64,000 nt of DNA, from assembly GCF_002264395.1 (NCBI RefSeq), contig NZ_NFVA01000005.1, positions 62,001 to 126,000 of the forward strand, in the 5' to 3' direction. Origin of the DNA: Paenibacillus sp. VTT E-133291. GTDB taxonomy: Bacteria; Bacillota; Bacilli; Paenibacillales; Paenibacillaceae. The position numbers and the translations under genes are program-made. The notes under the pieces were generated by a model. That model searched no databases, had not been told where the DNA came from, and worked only from the letters and a program-made list of their open reading frames with translations. This document shows, piece by piece, positions 61,389 through 64,000 of this stretch. Each line of letters opens with the position of its first letter. The first letter of the stretch is position 1.

Positions 61389-63242
61389 ATGGTATCATTC
61401 ATCCGGCTAGCCTTACGAAAAATGTGGTTGTTCCTTGCCAATCTTCCGATGGAGCGAAAACTGATCGTCGTATTTGTCTTTCTGATCTCGCTTCCAATCA
61501 CTTATGTTAGTTATTTGTCCTCCCGCTCCATGTTCAATTCTGTTCTTGTGAATGCAACGGAAAGCGCGAACCAAATGACATCGAATGCCTCTGATACCAT
61601 TGACCGTTATGTCGCCGATCTAAAAAGATACACAGCGCTACCGCTGTATAACACCGATGTACAATTCTACCTCACTCAGCAAAATACCGACTGGGATAAA
61701 AGTACTGGCATGGCGATGTTCCTGAGCTACTTGAAGCATACGAAGGAAGAGATCATCGCCGTGTACATGGTGGATCAGTACGGTTCTGTTTTTTATGATA
61801 GAGTCCCCGGAATCCACGAGCTGTACCCTGAAGAACGACTAGCCGAATGGAGAACCTTAAGTGATGAAGCTGGAGCCGCTCCTGTCATTCAAGGCAGACA
61901 TACGATTCGTATAAACTCCAATGCCCATAGAGAGGTTTTCAGTGTACTTCGCACCATTAATTCTGTAAGCACGCTAGATCATATAGGAATTCTCGTATTT
62001 GATGTAGACATCAACTTGTTTAACGGGATTATTGATCCCGTAAACGCAGTTACACAAGGCAACACATTAATTGTAGATAATAACGGAGAACTGATCTATG
62101 ACAGTGAAGACGCCTCAGACTCGATGCAAACCGGCGGGGAACAAAGACTGAACACGCAGCTTTTGCTGCAGCATGTGAATCAGCAACAGGATCATTTTCA
62201 AATAGAAATGAATGGACAATCTTATCTTGCAGTGTATAGCGTCTCGAAACAGACAGGTTGGACGACTATGGTTACGATTCCTTTGGCCCGTATCCTGTCA
62301 CCTGTACAGAAGAATCGCAATGCTCTTATATTAACTACACTGATCATTATTGCTTTTGCACTTTGCGTTGCCACGTTCATCTCACATGCGCTGACTAAAC
62401 CCCTTAAATCTTTGGTCCGTCTAATGAAACGGGTACAGCACGGTAATCTGGATGTCTGGCAGCACTCCAAATATAATGATGAGATTGGAATGCTTGGCAG
62501 TCATTTTAATCGAATGATCATTAGGGTCAAGGATCTGCTACAGGAAGTATCCCTCACCGAGAAGCGTAAGCAGAAGGCTGATATGAGGGCACTTCAGAAT
62601 CAGATCAATCCCCATTTTATTTATAATACGCTAGAGTCTATCCGTATGCTGGCAGAGAGCAATGATGACCCCCGTGTAGCGAAGCTCACCTATTTACTTG
62701 GACTTCAGATGCGTTACAGTATTGTCCGAAGCGAAGAAGCCGTTACGATCAGACAAGAGCTGGATCATGTTCGAAATTATTATCATCTGCTACAAATCCG
62801 GTTTCCAGATAAGTTCAATCTACACATTGATGTGCCAGAGAAATTTCTACATCTTCCTGTAATCAAGCTTGTCTTCCAACCCATTGTGGAGAACGCAGTT
62901 TTTCATGGCTTAGATCAAAAAGTAGGTCTCGGCACCTTAACCATCACCGCATGGAGTGAGCAAGGAAATGTCGTATTCTGTGTAGAAGATGATGGCATCG
63001 GTATGGATGCTGCCACCCTTCGTTCCTTAAATCATAGTCTGCAAAGTGGGAATGAAAGTGAAATGTTTGGAATTGGTCTACGAAATGTGAATGAGAGAAT
63101 CCGTCTGCATTACGGCAGCTCATTCGGGCTCCTTGTAGAGAGTAAGCTCGGAGTAGGTACTCGTGTTACACTGCGCATTGAGGACATTCCCTTCACTACT
63201 CATAGTGAAGATGATATGAATTACGGAGAGGAGATGCTCTGA
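61389..63242 (+). CDS. YesM-type sensor histidine kinase (module 2)
   Basis: The 617-residue kinase has two membrane helices (about 25-43 and 311-332) around an extracytoplasmic sensor of about 265 residues. HAMP follows. Phospho-acceptor His409 is in QINPHFIYNTLE; the ATPase domain has VEDDGIGMD and FGIGLRNVNERI. It is in the same operon as the importer. It is distinct in sequence from the module 1 kinase, so the two modules likely sense different sugars. Confidence 0.93.
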   Translation: MVSFIRLALRKMWLFLANLPMERKLIVVFVFLISLPITYVSYLSSRSMFNSVLVNATESANQMTSNASDTIDRYVADLKRYTALPLYNTDVQFYLTQQNTDWDKSTGMAMFLSYLKHTKEEIIAVYMVDQYGSVFYDRVPGIHELYPEERLAEWRTLSDEAGAAPVIQGRHTIRINSNAHREVFSVLRTINSVSTLDHIGILVFDVDINLFNGIIDPVNAVTQGNTLIVDNNGELIYDSEDASDSMQTGGEQRLNTQLLLQHVNQQQDHFQIEMNGQSYLAVYSVSKQTGWTTMVTIPLARILSPVQKNRNALILTTLIIIAFALCVATFISHALTKPLKSLVRLMKRVQHGNLDVWQHSKYNDEIGMLGSHFNRMIIRVKDLLQEVSLTEKRKQKADMRALQNQINPHFIYNTLESIRMLAESNDDPRVAKLTYLLGLQMRYSIVRSEEAVTIRQELDHVRNYYHLLQIRFPDKFNLHIDVPEKFLHLPVIKLVFQPIVENAVFHGLDQKVGLGTLTITAWSEQGNVVFCVEDDGIGMDAATLRSLNHSLQSGNESEMFGIGLRNVNERIRLHYGSSFGLLVESKLGVGTRVTLRIEDIPFTTHSEDDMNYGEEML

Positions 63243-64000
63243 TTGCTGCGTATTGCAATTGTTGACGATGAAATCCTGATCCGCGAAGGTCTGGCCCGAA
63301 TGATCAGCAAAGAAAGTACTGAATTTCTGGTCATCGGCACCTACTCCGATGGGAAACATCTACTTGACGAGTTACCTTCGCTTCAGCTTGATGTTGTGAT
63401 TACTGACATTCGTATGCCGCAAATTAACGGCTTGGAATTAATTAAACAATTAAAAGCCAGTCACCCGCAAATCCGCTCCATTCTAATGAGTGGATTTGTT
63501 GAATTTAATTATGCCAGAGAAGCCATACGCAGCTCTGCAGTAGACTACTTATTAAAGCCCATCGATAAGGAGCAATTATTCGACCTGCTTTATCAATTGG
63601 AGAAAGAGCAGCAGTTCTCTCGTGACAAGGAGGTACGTCACCGTACCGGTCTCCTACTGACCCTTCTTCAAGTCGACGAGCCCCCATCCCCCTTGCTTTT
63701 GTCGAGCCTTACTTTGCCCCAGCCTTATTTCTCAGTCTTTGTGTTCAAAGGAAGATCAAGAGAACCCGTCTGTTTCTGTGTAGACAGTCTGCGGCAAGAG
63801 ATGGCATTTAGTATCGACAGCTTAGAGATCCAAAATGGACTGCATGTCTGTATCCTGTATTCTACAAAACAACTCTCGGACAGCGATAGGAATGAAATCG
63901 GCGACAGGATTCGTATCTCTGCCAATGGTATGATACTGCATGTAGGTACTAGCAGTTCCTATAATGATACCGCCAAGCTCAGACAAGCGTATCAAGAGGC
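63243..64000 (+). CDS. YesN-type response regulator (5' part, runs off window)
   Basis: An open frame runs from TTG 63243 to the window end (252 codons). Only the receiver and part of the central region are visible. The receiver has acidic residues in VDDE and phospho-acceptor Asp55 in ITDIRMPQINGLEL, with the KP dipeptide in YLLKPIDKE. GGAGAGGAG lies nine bases before the TTG, and the stop of the kinase gene directly abuts this start. The C-terminal AraC-type DNA-binding domain expected of the family would lie outside the window. Confidence 0.92.
   Translation, partial: MLRIAIVDDEILIREGLARMISKESTEFLVIGTYSDGKHLLDELPSLQLDVVITDIRMPQINGLELIKQLKASHPQIRSILMSGFVEFNYAREAIRSSAVDYLLKPIDKEQLFDLLYQLEKEQQFSRDKEVRHRTGLLLTLLQVDEPPSPLLLSSLTLPQPYFSVFVFKGRSREPVCFCVDSLRQEMAFSIDSLEIQNGLHVCILYSTKQLSDSDRNEIGDRIRISANGMILHVGTSSSYNDTAKLRQAYQE

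Overview
The window looks like a chromosomal segment of a Paenibacillus-type Firmicute. The basis is AGGAGG-type ribosome sites, Rho-independent terminators, CcpA-type (cre) control, several YesM/YesN two-component pairs, AraC regulators, a YpsA homologue, and a large set of intracellular glycoside hydrolases served by ABC importers. No rRNA, tRNA, CRISPR array, transposase or prophage was seen. Both ends cut through genes: an unrecognised large protein on the left and a response regulator on the right.

Region 1 (1-10.6 kb) is the most unusual part. Two divergent gene groups share a short promoter region near 7.35-7.55 kb. Leftward are a secreted/anchored von Willebrand A (vWA) protein, a very large FtsZ/tubulin-like GTPase-fold protein with a GGTGSG loop, and a large soluble protein of unknown family. 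Rightward are a 50-residue single-helix membrane protein, a zinc-ribbon membrane protein, and a membrane-anchored protein with TPR-like repeats. I infer that these six genes form one poorly characterised tubulin-like/vWA membrane system.

Region 2 (10.7-22.1 kb) is ordinary accessory and housekeeping content: a PNPOx-like protein, a GyrI-like protein, WrbA, a Gfo/Idh/MocA oxidoreductase, a DUF1648 membrane protein, two nucleotide-sanitising enzymes, a YceI protein divergent from an OmpR/HK pair, an amidase, YpsA and a lipoprotein.

Region 3 (22.2-39.4 kb) and region 5 (50.0-64.0 kb) are glycan-utilisation modules. Region 3 has two GH42 beta-galactosidases, a sugar ABC importer (two permeases and a binding protein, no ATPase), a YesM/YesN pair, an SGNH esterase, a GH31 alpha-xylosidase (YicI type) and two AraC regulators. 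Region 5 has a third GH42 with a divergent AraC, GH36 alpha-galactosidase, GH2 beta-mannosidase, a second ABC importer with a cre over its promoter, and a second YesM/YesN pair. No glycosidase has a signal peptide, so imported oligosaccharides are probably cut in the cytoplasm. The enzyme set suggests galactosylated mannan plus xyloglucan-type side chains.

Region 4 (39.5-50.0 kb) separates the two modules: a coiled-coil protein, a large SAM methyltransferase, a radical-SAM/SPASM protein in an operon with a Gfo/Idh/MocA dehydrogenase, threonine synthase, a CYTH protein, and a visibly AT-rich stretch with a chromate transporter, an APH-fold kinase and a broken GNAT acetyltransferase gene.

At least three families of short palindromic intergenic repeats are present (8.6-8.8 and 34.7 kb; 21.1-21.3 and 25.6-25.8 kb; 25.3-25.5 kb). 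All starts were checked by eye against ribosome sites, and several differ from the longest reading frame, as noted in the entries.
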